The notes under the pieces were generated by a model. The model was given only the letters and a program-made list of their open reading frames with translations, did not search any database and was not told the origin of the DNA. DNA of 64,000 nt from Pectinatus sottacetonis (lineage in GTDB: Bacteria; Bacillota; Negativicutes; Selenomonadales; Selenomonadaceae): positions 1,932,001 through 1,996,000 of the forward strand of contig NZ_WIQK01000001.1 in the NCBI RefSeq assembly GCF_015732155.1, in the 5' to 3' direction. Below are positions 55,775 to 64,000 of this stretch, one piece after another. Positions within the stretch are counted from its first letter, which is position 1. Each line of letters begins with the position of its first letter. Made by a program: the position numbers and the translations under genes.

Positions 55775-56881
55775 TTGAGTAATTTGGAAGTTGGTATTGT
55801 CGGACTCCCTAATGTAGGAAAAAGTACGTTGTTCAATGCGATAACGAAAGCAGGAGCAGAAGCCGCTAATTATCCTTTTTGTACAATCGAACCTAACGTA
55901 GGTGTTGTTGAGGTGCCAGATCAACGGTTAAAAGTTTTGCATGAGATGTACAATTCCAAAAAGACTACACCTGCTTCAATTCGTTTTGTTGATATAGCTG
56001 GACTGGTAAAAGGAGCGGCTCAGGGAGAAGGCTTGGGGAATAAATTTTTATCACATATCCGCCAGGTAGATGCAGTTGCACATGTAGTACGTTGTTTCCA
56101 GGATAAAAATATTACACATGTAGAAGGATCAATAGATCCGATTCGTGACATTGACATAATTAATACTGAACTGTGTTTAGCAGATATGGAAACTGTGGAA
56201 AAGCGTCTTGATAAAGTGACCCGAGCTGCCAAGAGTGGAGCCAAAGAAGCTAAAATAGAAGAAGAAATGCTTAAAAAAATTTACGAAATACTTTCCGATG
56301 GTAAACCGGCTCGCCATGCAGAAATAACTGATGATGAAGTAGTCATGCTCAAGGAACTTAATCTATTGACAATGAAACCGACTTTATTTATTGCCAATGT
56401 TGCAGAAGACGAAGCTGCAACGGCCGATCAGGAAAATGCTTATGTGCAAAAAGTCAAAGAATACGCAGCAGGTGAAAAAGCTGGTGTAGTTGTTATTTCG
56501 GCAAAGGTAGAATCGGAAATTGCTGAATTGGATGCTGATGAAGCTAAAGAATTTCTAAAAGAAATGGGACTGGATGAATCAGGGCTGGATAAACTGATAA
56601 AAGCAGCTTTTAAATTGCTAGGATTATTGACCTTTTTAACGGCAGGACCTGATGAATGCCGGGCGTGGACAATAACTAAAGGAATGAAAGCACCACAAGC
56701 TGCCGGGAAGATTCATACAGATATTGAACGTGGTTTTATCCGGGCTGAGATTGTGACCTATGATGATTTGGTAGCAGCTGGTAGTACGGCCGCTGCTAAG
56801 GAAAAAGGTCAGGTTCGTCTTGAAGGGAAAGATTATATAATGCAGGATGGCGATGTTACATACTTTAGATTTAATGTATAA
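55775..56881 (+). CDS. ychF: Redox-regulated ATPase YchF
   Basis: An Obg-related P-loop NTPase that prefers ATP and associates with ribosomes. Motifs: GIVGLPNVGKSTLFNAIT near residue 7, FVDIAGLVKGAAQGEGLGNKFLSHIRQVDA in pieces, FIANVAEDEAA in the nucleotide-specificity position, and a C-terminal TGS domain (RAWTITKGMKAPQAAGKIHTDIERGFIRAEI in pieces). I choose TTG 55775, eight bases after AAGGAG, giving 368 residues, the family length. The ATG at 55736 would add 13 odd residues including that ribosome site. The 266 bp before it hold nothing I can name. Confidence 0.95.
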   Translation: MSNLEVGIVGLPNVGKSTLFNAITKAGAEAANYPFCTIEPNVGVVEVPDQRLKVLHEMYNSKKTTPASIRFVDIAGLVKGAAQGEGLGNKFLSHIRQVDAVAHVVRCFQDKNITHVEGSIDPIRDIDIINTELCLADMETVEKRLDKVTRAAKSGAKEAKIEEEMLKKIYEILSDGKPARHAEITDDEVVMLKELNLLTMKPTLFIANVAEDEAATADQENAYVQKVKEYAAGEKAGVVVISAKVESEIAELDADEAKEFLKEMGLDESGLDKLIKAAFKLLGLLTFLTAGPDECRAWTITKGMKAPQAAGKIHTDIERGFIRAEIVTYDDLVAAGSTAAAKEKGQVRLEGKDYIMQDGDVTYFRFNV

Positions 56882-56905
56882 ATGTTTTTATAGGAGATGA
56901 TAAAT

Positions 56906-57613
56906 ATGAGAAAAAATTTCCTTGTGTCTGCGGTATTATTTTTGTTGTTACCATTTGTTTGTACGATGTCTGTAGCCAATGCAGAATCTTCAGCCAGGAC
57001 AGTGACGGTAGAAGGTCAATCGAGTTTTTATGTTACGCCTGATCAGGCTTCAGTGGAAATTGGTGTTGAAACAACAGGTAAAACAGCTAAAGAAGCGTCA
57101 AGCCAGAATGCTGCTATAATGACAAAAATTCAAAATGCACTTTATAGCATGGGATTCCAGCAAAAAAATATAAAAACATCATCGTATAATTTTTATCCTG
57201 TTTATAGCAAAAATGATGGTCAGAATATTATTGGCTATAAAGTAACTAATAATGTAATTATCACTACGGATAATATAGATCAAGTTGGTAACATTATTGA
57301 TGCAGCAATAAAAAATGGGGCCAATAATATTAATTCTGTTACATTTGGCTTGAAAGATGCTCAGAAATATAAAAATTCAGCTATGAAATCTGCTGTTCTT
57401 GATGCAAAAGCAAAAGCAAAAATCATAGCTGGGGAATTAGGGAAAAATATTATAAATGTTGTTAGTGCAAGTGAAAGTAATACTTATATAGAAAATTATC
57501 GTGCGTCTAATATTGCTTTAAAAGCGATGAAGACTGATATGGTTAATACACCGATAAATTCCCATGATTTACAAGTTTCAGCCCGGATCAATATAACTTT
57601 TGAAATTAATTGA
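56906..57613 (+). CDS. Exported SIMPL-domain (DUF541) protein
   Basis: A 235-residue exported protein: a signal peptide (about residues 1-26, ending VANAES) is followed by the SIMPL/DUF541 domain (VTVEGQSSFYVTPDQASVEIGVETTGKTAKEAS in pieces, later AVLDAKAKAKIIAGELG). The family is widespread in envelopes and has no agreed function. I start at ATG 56906, nine bases after TAGGAG; the ATG at 56897 overlaps that site. It follows ychF by 24 bp. Confidence 0.88.
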   Translation: MRKNFLVSAVLFLLLPFVCTMSVANAESSARTVTVEGQSSFYVTPDQASVEIGVETTGKTAKEASSQNAAIMTKIQNALYSMGFQQKNIKTSSYNFYPVYSKNDGQNIIGYKVTNNVIITTDNIDQVGNIIDAAIKNGANNINSVTFGLKDAQKYKNSAMKSAVLDAKAKAKIIAGELGKNIINVVSASESNTYIENYRASNIALKAMKTDMVNTPINSHDLQVSARINITFEIN

Positions 57614-57631
57614 AGTTTATAGGCATTTTAT

Positions 57632-58720
57632 TTATATAATATTATTATTTTGCGATTGATGATATTTTTCTAGAGCATCAATCGCTTTTTTTATGTTTTG
57701 CTGATTGACAGAATAAGGGGCATAGGAAATGTATTTATCCTTGGCAATAATAGCAGTAAATTTTTCAAGGGCATTATCATTTACATCTATATCCTTAAGA
57801 CAAAGTGGCAAACCGGCCTTTTTATTAAAAGCGTAAACGCTGTTTCTTTGTTCGATAGCATTATCAAGAGTTAATAGGAATAAAACACCATAAGCAACTA
57901 TTTCACCGTGCATATGCCGTTCACAGCGAGGCAGCTGTGTGCGGGCAATATACACAGCATGTGCCATACTGCTGTTATAGCTGTTGTTTACAAGTAATGA
58001 TACCAGGCCGGTATTTACAATTATAGTCAATATAGTTTGCTCAAATGGGGCGGAAACTGTATGGGCCATTGCAGCAGTAAGAGCCTGAATGCCGTATTTT
58101 AATAACAAGGCGGAACAATTACGGCTTATTTGCAGTCCTAGTTCATTTTCATGGTCAAGATTAAAACGGCGGGAGTTAAAATCGGCTTCATATTGTTTAG
58201 ACAAAGCATCACCAATTCCAGCACGAAGATACATAAGAGGAGCATTGGCTATAATTGTTGTATTTATAAAAGCATGGCGTGCTGGGCGTCTGCCAAAATA
58301 AAATTCACCAAAACTGCCATCATTATTGTATATTATGCATAATGATGTTACAGGCGCACAGTTAGATGCAATAGTAGGAAATGTAAATACAGGTTTCGAC
58401 AGCTTATCAGCAGTTGCTTTTGCTGTATCAAGAGCCTTGCCGCCACCTACGGCAAAAATCATATCGGCCGATTTTACGGATTTATTAGAGCACAGTTTGT
58501 TGATATTATCATGGGTAACATTGCCGCCAAACCAGATGAAATCTATTATCTCAAGCTCAGAAGCCGCAACTGCTGCTGACAGGATAGCCCGAGCTTTCTG
58601 CATACCTGTTTTACCACCGATCACAACAGCTTTTGTACCGTAAGGGCAGCATATGTCAGGTACTTGTTCGTAAGCAGTGGTGCCAGCAGTATAATTTGGT
58701 AAAAATAATGTATTACTCAT
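57632..58720 (-). CDS. Iron-containing alcohol dehydrogenase family protein (glycerol dehydrogenase-like)
   Basis: A 362-residue NAD(P)-dependent metal dehydrogenase. The nucleotide-binding region is VVIGGKTGMQKAR...MIFAVGGGKALDTAKATAD, then TFPTIASNCAPVTSLCIIY. Metal ligands are expected in LRAGIGDALSKQYEAD, SSMAHAVYIA and RHMHGEIVAYG, all present. It resembles glycerol dehydrogenases and relatives, but the substrate is not clear. Its start overlaps the folBK stop by four bases (ATGA), so it belongs to the folate operon, and its 3' end contains a terminator for the opposite strand. Confidence 0.85.
   Translation of the reverse strand: MSNTLFLPNYTAGTTAYEQVPDICCPYGTKAVVIGGKTGMQKARAILSAAVAASELEIIDFIWFGGNVTHDNINKLCSNKSVKSADMIFAVGGGKALDTAKATADKLSKPVFTFPTIASNCAPVTSLCIIYNNDGSFGEFYFGRRPARHAFINTTIIANAPLMYLRAGIGDALSKQYEADFNSRRFNLDHENELGLQISRNCSALLLKYGIQALTAAMAHTVSAPFEQTILTIIVNTGLVSLLVNNSYNSSMAHAVYIARTQLPRCERHMHGEIVAYGVLFLLTLDNAIEQRNSVYAFNKKAGLPLCLKDIDVNDNALEKFTAIIAKDKYISYAPYSVNQQNIKKAIDALEKYHQSQNNNII
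57652..57692 (+). terminator. Terminator of the SIMPL gene inside the convergent dehydrogenase gene
   Basis: GCGATTGATG (57652-57661) and CATCAATCGC (57676-57685) form a perfect ten-pair stem followed by TTTTTTTAT on the plus strand. On the minus strand the same bases encode the dehydrogenase C-terminus (AIDALEKYHQSQ). Confidence 0.8.
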
Positions 58721-59571
58721 AAAGATATTTTCTCCTTGTTTATTATATGGATCTGCTCAGCAGGAATATTTTCATACAATTCCTGTATGGATTTTTTTAA
58801 TAATGGATGAATTTTATAAGGGGCAAGCTGTGCCAATGGTGCCATCACGAAATCACGGTTTATCATATCTGTATGGGGGATTATCAGGTCACTATCATTA
58901 ATTATAGCATCATCATATAATAAAATATCCAGATCAAGTGTACGCGGACCCCAGTGGATATTTCGTTTGCGGCCGGCGTCATTTTCTAATTTATGTAATT
59001 TATTCAGTAATTCGTGTGGAGTAAGCAGGGTAGATACTTTAAAAACACCATTGATAAAATCAGATTGTTCAATTCCGCCGTAAGGTGTAGTAGTATAAAA
59101 ATCGGATATGGAAAACAGCTTTATCTGTTGGTCAGATTTTAAAGCATTGAGAGCATTCGTGATATAGATTTTAGAATTGCCCAGGTTTGAACCGAAAGCT
59201 ATAAACGATTCATGCCAAAATCTTGAAATAGTTACTGCTGTATATTTTACTGGTAAGCCAATAGGGGCATGGGGTTTTTTTATTGTTAAATTAATTTTTT
59301 TAATTAAGGGAAAGTTTATCAGAAGACGGCGGGCAAGTTGTTCAGCGGCTGTTTCTAAAAGTTTTACAGTATGATGTGCAGTATATTGGGCGATGAATTT
59401 ACAAACTGACGCATAATTAATAGTCTGGTCAAGATCATCGGATATTCCCGCCCGGCTGGTATCTGTAAACAGCTGTGCTGAAATCATAAAATTCTGTCCC
59501 AGCTTGTTTTCTTCGGGGATAGCACCATGAAAAGCATAAACTGTTAGATCTTTTATCGTTATAATATCCAT
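58717..59571 (-). CDS. folBK: Fused dihydroneopterin aldolase / HPPK (FolB-FolK)
   Basis: A bifunctional folate enzyme of 284 residues. The N-terminal FolB part (about 1-118) has IITIKDLTVYAFHGAIPEENKLGQNF and ETAAEQLARRLL. The FolK part (about 122-284) has FIAFGSNLGNSK, QSDFINGVFKV, the ATP/pterin site RKRNIHWGPRTLDLDILLYDD (in pieces) and IPHTDMINRDFVMAPLAQL. I start at ATG 59571 behind CAGGAG; the upstream ATG (59586) overlaps the folP stop. It makes and pyrophosphorylates the pterin used by FolP, encoded just upstream. Confidence 0.95.
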   Translation of the reverse strand: MDIITIKDLTVYAFHGAIPEENKLGQNFMISAQLFTDTSRAGISDDLDQTINYASVCKFIAQYTAHHTVKLLETAAEQLARRLLINFPLIKKINLTIKKPHAPIGLPVKYTAVTISRFWHESFIAFGSNLGNSKIYITNALNALKSDQQIKLFSISDFYTTTPYGGIEQSDFINGVFKVSTLLTPHELLNKLHKLENDAGRKRNIHWGPRTLDLDILLYDDAIINDSDLIIPHTDMINRDFVMAPLAQLAPYKIHPLLKKSIQELYENIPAEQIHIINKEKISL

Positions 59572-59582
59572 AAATACTCCTG

Positions 59583-60398
59583 TCAAGAATCCATGCTGTA
59601 TTTTATAGCTTCTGTCATTTTTATGATGCGGTAATTTTCTTTTACATCATGTACACGAACGAACATATAATTCTTCAGTACAGCCATAACCGTAGTTGCC
59701 AGGGTACCTTCCAAACGCTCGTCGGTGGGAAGATCCAGCGTAAGACCAATTACAGATTTACGTGAAGTACCTAATAGTAAAGGCAAATTGAATTTATGTA
59801 ATATATCCATATGTTTTATTAAAGTTAAATTGTTATTATAAGTTTTGCCAAAACCTATGCCTGGATCGAGGATTATTTTATCAGAAGTTATCCCCGCCTG
59901 TTTTGCTATAGATAAAGTTTCAGCTAAATCATTTAGCACATCGTTAAAATAATCATTGTAATTAGTGTTATTACTATTATGCATCAGGCAACAGGCTGTT
60001 TTAGTATCAGCGATAACTTTAGCAATAGCTTTGTCATATTTTAATCCCCATATATCATTTACCAGATCTGCACCTGCTTTTATAGCGGCTTCTGCCACAG
60101 GGGCTTTGTAAGTATCAATAGAAATGGGAATATCCAGATTGTTTTTTACTGCCTCAATAATAGGACATACTCGTTCTATTTCTTCCTGGCTGCTGATTTG
60201 AATATGATTGGGACGAGTAGATTCGCCTCCTATATCTATAATGGCAGCACCATCTTCAAGCATTGATTGGGCATGGATTAAAGCAGCATCATAAGAATTG
60301 AATTTTCCTCCATCGGAAAATGAATCGGGAGTCACATTTAATATCCCCATTATATAAGTTTTATTTTTCTCAGTAAAATTTTTGTTCCCTATCAGCAC
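59583..60398 (-). CDS. folP: Dihydropteroate synthase
   Basis: Joins the pterin pyrophosphate from FolK to p-aminobenzoate; the target of sulfonamides. The 271 residues show GILNVTPDSFSDGGKF, IDIGGESTRPNH, IPISIDTYKAPVAEAAIKAGADLVNDIWG in pieces, DPGIGFGKT, GTSRKSVIG and VRVHDVKENYRI. These are all hallmark motifs at normal spacing. It is followed by folBK. Confidence 0.97.
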   Translation of the reverse strand: MLIGNKNFTEKNKTYIMGILNVTPDSFSDGGKFNSYDAALIHAQSMLEDGAAIIDIGGESTRPNHIQISSQEEIERVCPIIEAVKNNLDIPISIDTYKAPVAEAAIKAGADLVNDIWGLKYDKAIAKVIADTKTACCLMHNSNNTNYNDYFNDVLNDLAETLSIAKQAGITSDKIILDPGIGFGKTYNNNLTLIKHMDILHKFNLPLLLGTSRKSVIGLTLDLPTDERLEGTLATTVMAVLKNYMFVRVHDVKENYRIIKMTEAIKYSMDS

Positions 60399-60413
60399 GA
60401 AAAAATCTCCTTT

Positions 60414-60911
60414 TTAATATATTAAATTGCGGCATTTTTTTTCATCAGTCCACTTACATTTTTGGTATACCTCACAGCAAAAACAATTGCGGCTCAGTTT
60501 ATCAGCACGATAAATGAGCCCGTATAAACTACGACTGTGTTCAATACGTTTGTCACTGTGACAGGAAATTGCCGTCAATATAAGTTTTTTCTCTTGCGAA
60601 GAAAATGTACAATCATTGAGAATATTTTTGGCTATGCTGGTACTGGCTGCAGCATGGTCAACGCCGGTTTTATATTGTTCATGACGGCCAATATCGTGTA
60701 ATAGAGCAGTAGCATAAATAATTTCTTCATCAATGTTGTATTTTTCTGTAACATTTAAAATCATAGCAATACGGGCTACACTAAGAAAATGATTTATGTC
60801 GTGACGGCAAAATATACGGTCCTTTTCATCATGCAAAATCTCTTGATAGTGAGTGCAAAATAAAGAATGCCTTAAAATTATATTACGATTGTTCATTAAA
60901 AATTTTTCCAT
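60414..60911 (-). CDS. HD-domain phosphohydrolase with Cys-rich tail
   Basis: A 165-residue protein with an HD metal site: CRHDINHFLSVARIAMIL, ATALLHDIGRHEQY and DHAAAS give the H...HD...D pattern. After SLYGLIYRADKLSRNC a cysteine cluster (CFCCEVYQKCKWTDEKKC) may bind a second metal. The substrate is unknown; relatives are nucleotide or cyclic-dinucleotide phosphohydrolases. I start at MEKFLMNN (60911), behind AAGGAT; the more upstream ATG at 60950 has no ribosome site. It lies 15 bp before folP and is likely the first gene of the folate operon. Confidence 0.82.
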   Translation of the reverse strand: MEKFLMNNRNIILRHSLFCTHYQEILHDEKDRIFCRHDINHFLSVARIAMILNVTEKYNIDEEIIYATALLHDIGRHEQYKTGVDHAAASTSIAKNILNDCTFSSQEKKLILTAISCHSDKRIEHSRSLYGLIYRADKLSRNCFCCEVYQKCKWTDEKKCRNLIY

Positions 60912-61098
60912 ACTATTTGCTATCCTTATAAAAATTTGTAACAATATCAATATGTATTCTGTGATTTATGGGAATATACCTGCATTAAAAATCAGATTTT
61001 CCTATTGTCCGATTGCGGTTATTAATAAAACCCTGTATTTGTATTGTAATCTATAAAACTTAAATTATATACTTCTTTTTATGAATTGTAAATATTCA

Positions 61099-61127
61099 TT
61101 GACTTTACTATTGCGGATAAATATAAT
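61099..61127 (+). promoter_or_regulatory. Sigma-70 promoter of the Bcr/CflA transporter gene
   Basis: TTGACT (61099) and TATAAT (61122) with an exact 17-bp spacer, 41 bp before the coding start. Confidence 0.75.
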
Positions 61128-61168
61128 AATTCTTACAGTGATTATTTGTTATTTGGAGGAAGTATTAT

Positions 61169-62380
61169 ATGTCATTAGGAGAAAATAAAACAGGAAATAC
61201 AAAAAATACAGGCAAAATGTTAATCATATTACTTGCAGCAATAGCAGCGATCGGTCCTTTAGCTACAGATATGTATTTACCGGCATTGCCGGAAGTATGT
61301 ACCCAGCTGAATACTTCAGCATCATATGTTCAGCTGACACTCACGGCATGGCTTATAGGCCTGGCATTTGGTCAAGTTGTTGTGGGACCATTAAGTGATA
61401 TCATTGGCAGAAAAAAACCGTTAATTATGGGATTGCTGGTTTTTTCAGCAGCTGCGGCCGGATGCGTTGTAGTAACTTCCATAAAGATATTTATCGTGAT
61501 TCGCCTTATCGGGGGATTTGCCGGCGCAGCAGCACTGGTTGTAAGCAGGGCAATAGCTAGTGACTTATATTCAGGCAGTTTACTGACAAAATTTTTAGCT
61601 ACTATAATGGTGATACAGGGATTGGCGCCTATTTTTGCACCGGTAATAGGCGGTCAACTGTTACTTTTTTTTTCGTGGCGCAGCATATTCACAGTATTAA
61701 CAATAATAGGAATTATTATTGTTATATTAGGAATGTTTTTTTATAAGGAAAGTCTACCGGAAGAAAAAAGGATATCAGGTCGTCTGGTTGAAGTAACAAA
61801 AGTGTTTATAAGATTATGCTGCGATCATTTTTTTGTAGGGATTTGTGCCATTCAATTTTTTGTTTTTTCTGCCTTATTTGCTTATATATCTGGTATGCCA
61901 TTTATATTACAAAATATTTATGGCTTTTCACCGCAGAAATTTAGTATGGTATTTGCAGTGGTCGGCATAGGAATGGCTATATCGGGGCAGTTGACAAATT
62001 TTCTGGCAGGAAAAATAAAAGAAGAAAAACTGTTATTTTATGGATTACTCCAAGGGGTAATATTTGGTACTATTTTCTTATTGGGAATATTACAAAATTG
62101 GAATATATATATTCTTATCATATTTTTGCTTTTAACTGAAACAGCATTACCCAATATTGCTGCTACAAGTTTTTCCCTGGCAATGAAAGGAAGAGCTGAT
62201 AAAGCAGGAAGTGTATCAGCTCTTTTAGGTTTTTTTTCTATGATTTCAGGAGGACTGATAGCTCCTGTAGTGGGAGTGGGAGGGCCAAATACGGCTTTGC
62301 CTACAGCAATAACGATTTTAGTTTGTGAACTAGCGGCATTAGTTATTTTTCTTAGATTTATAAAAGGACGTATGTTGTAA
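61169..62380 (+). CDS. Bcr/CflA-family multidrug efflux transporter (MFS)
   Basis: A 403-residue inner-membrane drug:proton antiporter of twelve spans. Family marks are PLATDMYLPALPEVCTQLNTSASYVQLTLTAWLIGLAFGQ in pieces, the MFS motif A GPLSDIIGRKKPL near residue 86, LIGGFAGAAALVVSRAIASDLY and VIQGLAPIFAPVIGGQLL. The ATG follows GGAGGAAGTATT. No regulator gene adjoins it. The substrate is not predictable. Confidence 0.93.
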   Translation: MSLGENKTGNTKNTGKMLIILLAAIAAIGPLATDMYLPALPEVCTQLNTSASYVQLTLTAWLIGLAFGQVVVGPLSDIIGRKKPLIMGLLVFSAAAAGCVVVTSIKIFIVIRLIGGFAGAAALVVSRAIASDLYSGSLLTKFLATIMVIQGLAPIFAPVIGGQLLLFFSWRSIFTVLTIIGIIIVILGMFFYKESLPEEKRISGRLVEVTKVFIRLCCDHFFVGICAIQFFVFSALFAYISGMPFILQNIYGFSPQKFSMVFAVVGIGMAISGQLTNFLAGKIKEEKLLFYGLLQGVIFGTIFLLGILQNWNIYILIIFLLLTETALPNIAATSFSLAMKGRADKAGSVSALLGFFSMISGGLIAPVVGVGGPNTALPTAITILVCELAALVIFLRFIKGRML

Positions 62381-62457
62381 TAACAGTAAATTTTATTAGA
62401 TATATTATAATTAAAGAAATATATTTGTTAACCGTATGAAAGGCGGAAATTATAAAT

Positions 62458-64000
62458 ATGAATTACAATAATAAAAATAATAATGAAATACAGCAGCAGA
62501 ATGATGAAAAAATGCAGGCAGCAGAAAAACTATTTCAACATTGTAATTATGAAGAAGCATTTGAACTGTTAAAACCATTGGCAGATGCGGATTATTCCAG
62601 GGCTTTTTATTTGTTGGGTAAAATCTATAATGGACATCTTACTACAAAATATAATAATAAAGTATTGCAGAAAAAGTATTATAGACGTGGACATGAACTG
62701 GGTGATAAACTATGTTCCTTATGGTATTATATATTGGAAAAACCTAATTATGGACAGCCTAAATTAGTTGATGAAATAAAACAGGCAGCTGAAGACGGAG
62801 ATGTTTTTGCGCAATATGAATTAAGCTTTTTATATTATTCAGGACTAATGGTAGTAGTTGATCCTAAAGAAGCAGTAAAATGGTGTAAAATGGCGGCAGA
62901 TAATGGCTATGCTTTGGCCCAATATGATATGGCTGGTTTTTATAACAACGGTTGGGGTGTTGTTAAAAATGCAGAAGAATCACTTGCTTGGTATAAAAAA
63001 GCTGCTGAAAATGGACATGCTGCGTCACAATGCCGTTTAGGCGATATATATTTTGAAGGAAATAACATAGTAAAACAAGATTATAAGAAAGCTGTAAAGT
63101 GGTATAATAAAGCTGTTGATAGGGGTAATGCCCTAGCTCAATGTAATTTAGGGTTTATGTATGATAATGGCTATGGCGTGGAACAGGATCAAAATAAGGC
63201 TTTGAAATACTATCGTTGCTCAGCTGAACAGGGGCATGCCCCGGCCCAGTGTAACATGGGAATAATGTACGCTGCCGGTTGTGCAGTAGAAGAAGACCTT
63301 GAAGAGGCTGTAAAGTGGTATTCATTAGCAGCAAAACAGGACTTTGTACCGGCAGAGTTTTATTTAGGCAAGATGTATGATATGGGAACAGGAATAGCGC
63401 AGGATTATAAAAAAGCAGCTAAATGGTACCATCGTGCAGCGGAAAAAAATCATATTGTAGCTCAATGTGTATTAGGAACAATGTATGATGAAGGTGTGGG
63501 TGTAGAAAAAAACTATCAGGAAGCAGCCAAATGGTATATGGAGTCTGCGCGACAAGGGTATGCTCCGGCACAATTTGAAATTGCGGCAATGTATAAAAGT
63601 GGTGAAGGAGTAGAAAAAAATTTCCAGAAAGCTTATGAATGGTTTAACCAGTCAGCTAAACAGGCTGATCCCTATGCAGCTTATAATCTTGGTATAATGT
63701 ATCAAAAGGGTGAAGGTATAGAAAAAGACTATCAAAAAGCGATAGAGTGGTATAAAAAATCTGCCGGAAAAGGAATCGGTCAGGCCGATTATCAAATTGC
63801 CTGTATGTATCTTGACGGTGAAGGTGTAGAAAAAAACTATCAAAAAGCGGCACAGTATTTTGAAGAAGCAGCTAAAAAAGGTGACATTAAAGGACAGTGT
63901 AGTCTTGGTGTCATGTATGAAAACGGATATGGCGTAGAAAAAAATTATCAGTTGGCAGAAAGCTGGTATCAAAAGGCTGCTAATAAGGGAGAAATAGCAG
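62458..64000 (+). CDS. Sel1-like repeat protein (partial, runs off the window)
   Basis: The frame opens at ATG 62458 behind AAAGGCGG and stays open to the last base, at least 514 codons. After an Asn/Gln-rich start of about 15 residues and a helical lead-in, eleven complete 36-residue Sel1 (TPR-like) repeats begin near residue 108. Each has the form AxxGxxxAQxxLGxMYxxGxGVxKNYxxAxxWYxK, and a twelfth starts at the edge. Such solenoids bind other proteins. There is no signal peptide, so a cytoplasmic scaffold is likely. Several repeats are so alike (GVEKNYQKAAQ, GVEKNFQKAYE, GIEKDYQKAIE) that recent internal duplication is probable. Confidence 0.9.
   Translation, partial: MNYNNKNNNEIQQQNDEKMQAAEKLFQHCNYEEAFELLKPLADADYSRAFYLLGKIYNGHLTTKYNNKVLQKKYYRRGHELGDKLCSLWYYILEKPNYGQPKLVDEIKQAAEDGDVFAQYELSFLYYSGLMVVVDPKEAVKWCKMAADNGYALAQYDMAGFYNNGWGVVKNAEESLAWYKKAAENGHAASQCRLGDIYFEGNNIVKQDYKKAVKWYNKAVDRGNALAQCNLGFMYDNGYGVEQDQNKALKYYRCSAEQGHAPAQCNMGIMYAAGCAVEEDLEEAVKWYSLAAKQDFVPAEFYLGKMYDMGTGIAQDYKKAAKWYHRAAEKNHIVAQCVLGTMYDEGVGVEKNYQEAAKWYMESARQGYAPAQFEIAAMYKSGEGVEKNFQKAYEWFNQSAKQADPYAAYNLGIMYQKGEGIEKDYQKAIEWYKKSAGKGIGQADYQIACMYLDGEGVEKNYQKAAQYFEEAAKKGDIKGQCSLGVMYENGYGVEKNYQLAESWYQKAANKGEIA

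Overview
The window comes from the chromosome of an AT-rich, diderm member of the Firmicutes, most likely the class Negativicutes (Selenomonas, Pectinatus or Megamonas-like). The core genes have the Firmicutes type and order: sepF, ylmH, lspA, rluD and pyrR in series, the obgE/yhbY/proBA/nadD block, nrdR, and a RodZ-like HTH protein. The window also encodes outer-membrane machinery that monoderm Firmicutes lack: two TonB-dependent receptors, a giant autotransporter with a C-terminal beta-barrel, and a porin. Genus is inferred from gene content only. Starts are often TTG, GTG or possibly ATT, placed behind good Shine-Dalgarno sequences.

Layout. 1-2.8 kb: the end of a TonB-dependent receptor, translationally coupled to a six-helix protein like an ECF S component, then a chemotaxis receptor. 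3.1-16.1 kb (minus strand): a YbjN-like protein, then a 3093-residue autotransporter directly downstream of a BtuB-like TonB receptor. This pair lies behind a cobalamin riboswitch with a terminator. 16.4-17.6 kb: a lone DpnI-type endonuclease and tRNA-Arg(CCU). 17.9-22.3 kb (minus): a mannoside locus of GH130 phosphorylase, sugar-1-phosphate nucleotidyltransferase and a two-domain glycosyltransferase whose true N-terminus lies about 100 codons upstream of the first obvious start. 23-36.7 kb (minus): a long housekeeping run from obgE to pyrR covering proline synthesis, NAD, division, lipoprotein processing and RNA modification. It includes an unlisted 53-codon membrane gene between proA and nadD.

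37.1-46.3 kb (plus): a WecG/TagA glycosyltransferase; a strong promoter driving a structured RNA of about 225 nt; psd, pssA and a GT2 enzyme; queD, queE and surE; ahcY and an SAH/MTA deaminase; and an RNase H. 46.4-50.9 kb (minus): a four-gene operon of porin, S1/P1-type nuclease or phospholipase C, 5'-nucleotidase and Crp/Fnr regulator. A perfect 17-bp palindrome precedes the porin, which suggests regulated scavenging of extracellular nucleic acids or phosphate esters. 51-53.3 kb: two unrecognised envelope proteins. 53.4-57.6 kb (plus): an LtaS-like phosphoglycerol transferase, ychF and a SIMPL-domain protein. 57.6-60.9 kb (minus): an iron-type alcohol dehydrogenase, folBK, folP and an HD protein. 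61.1 kb to the end (plus): a Bcr/CflA transporter and a long Sel1-repeat protein that runs off the window.

The most interesting system is the B12-regulated receptor plus giant autotransporter. The passenger begins with a propeller-like domain, so it may be the Negativicutes counterpart of the Bacteroidetes BtuB-BtuG vitamin B12 capture complex, with the surface protein delivered by autotransport. Other notable items are a family of about 105-138 bp repeats with covarying inverted ends (three copies), the structured RNA before psd, the DpnI homologue, and the closed mannose-1-phosphate cycle implied by the GH130 locus.
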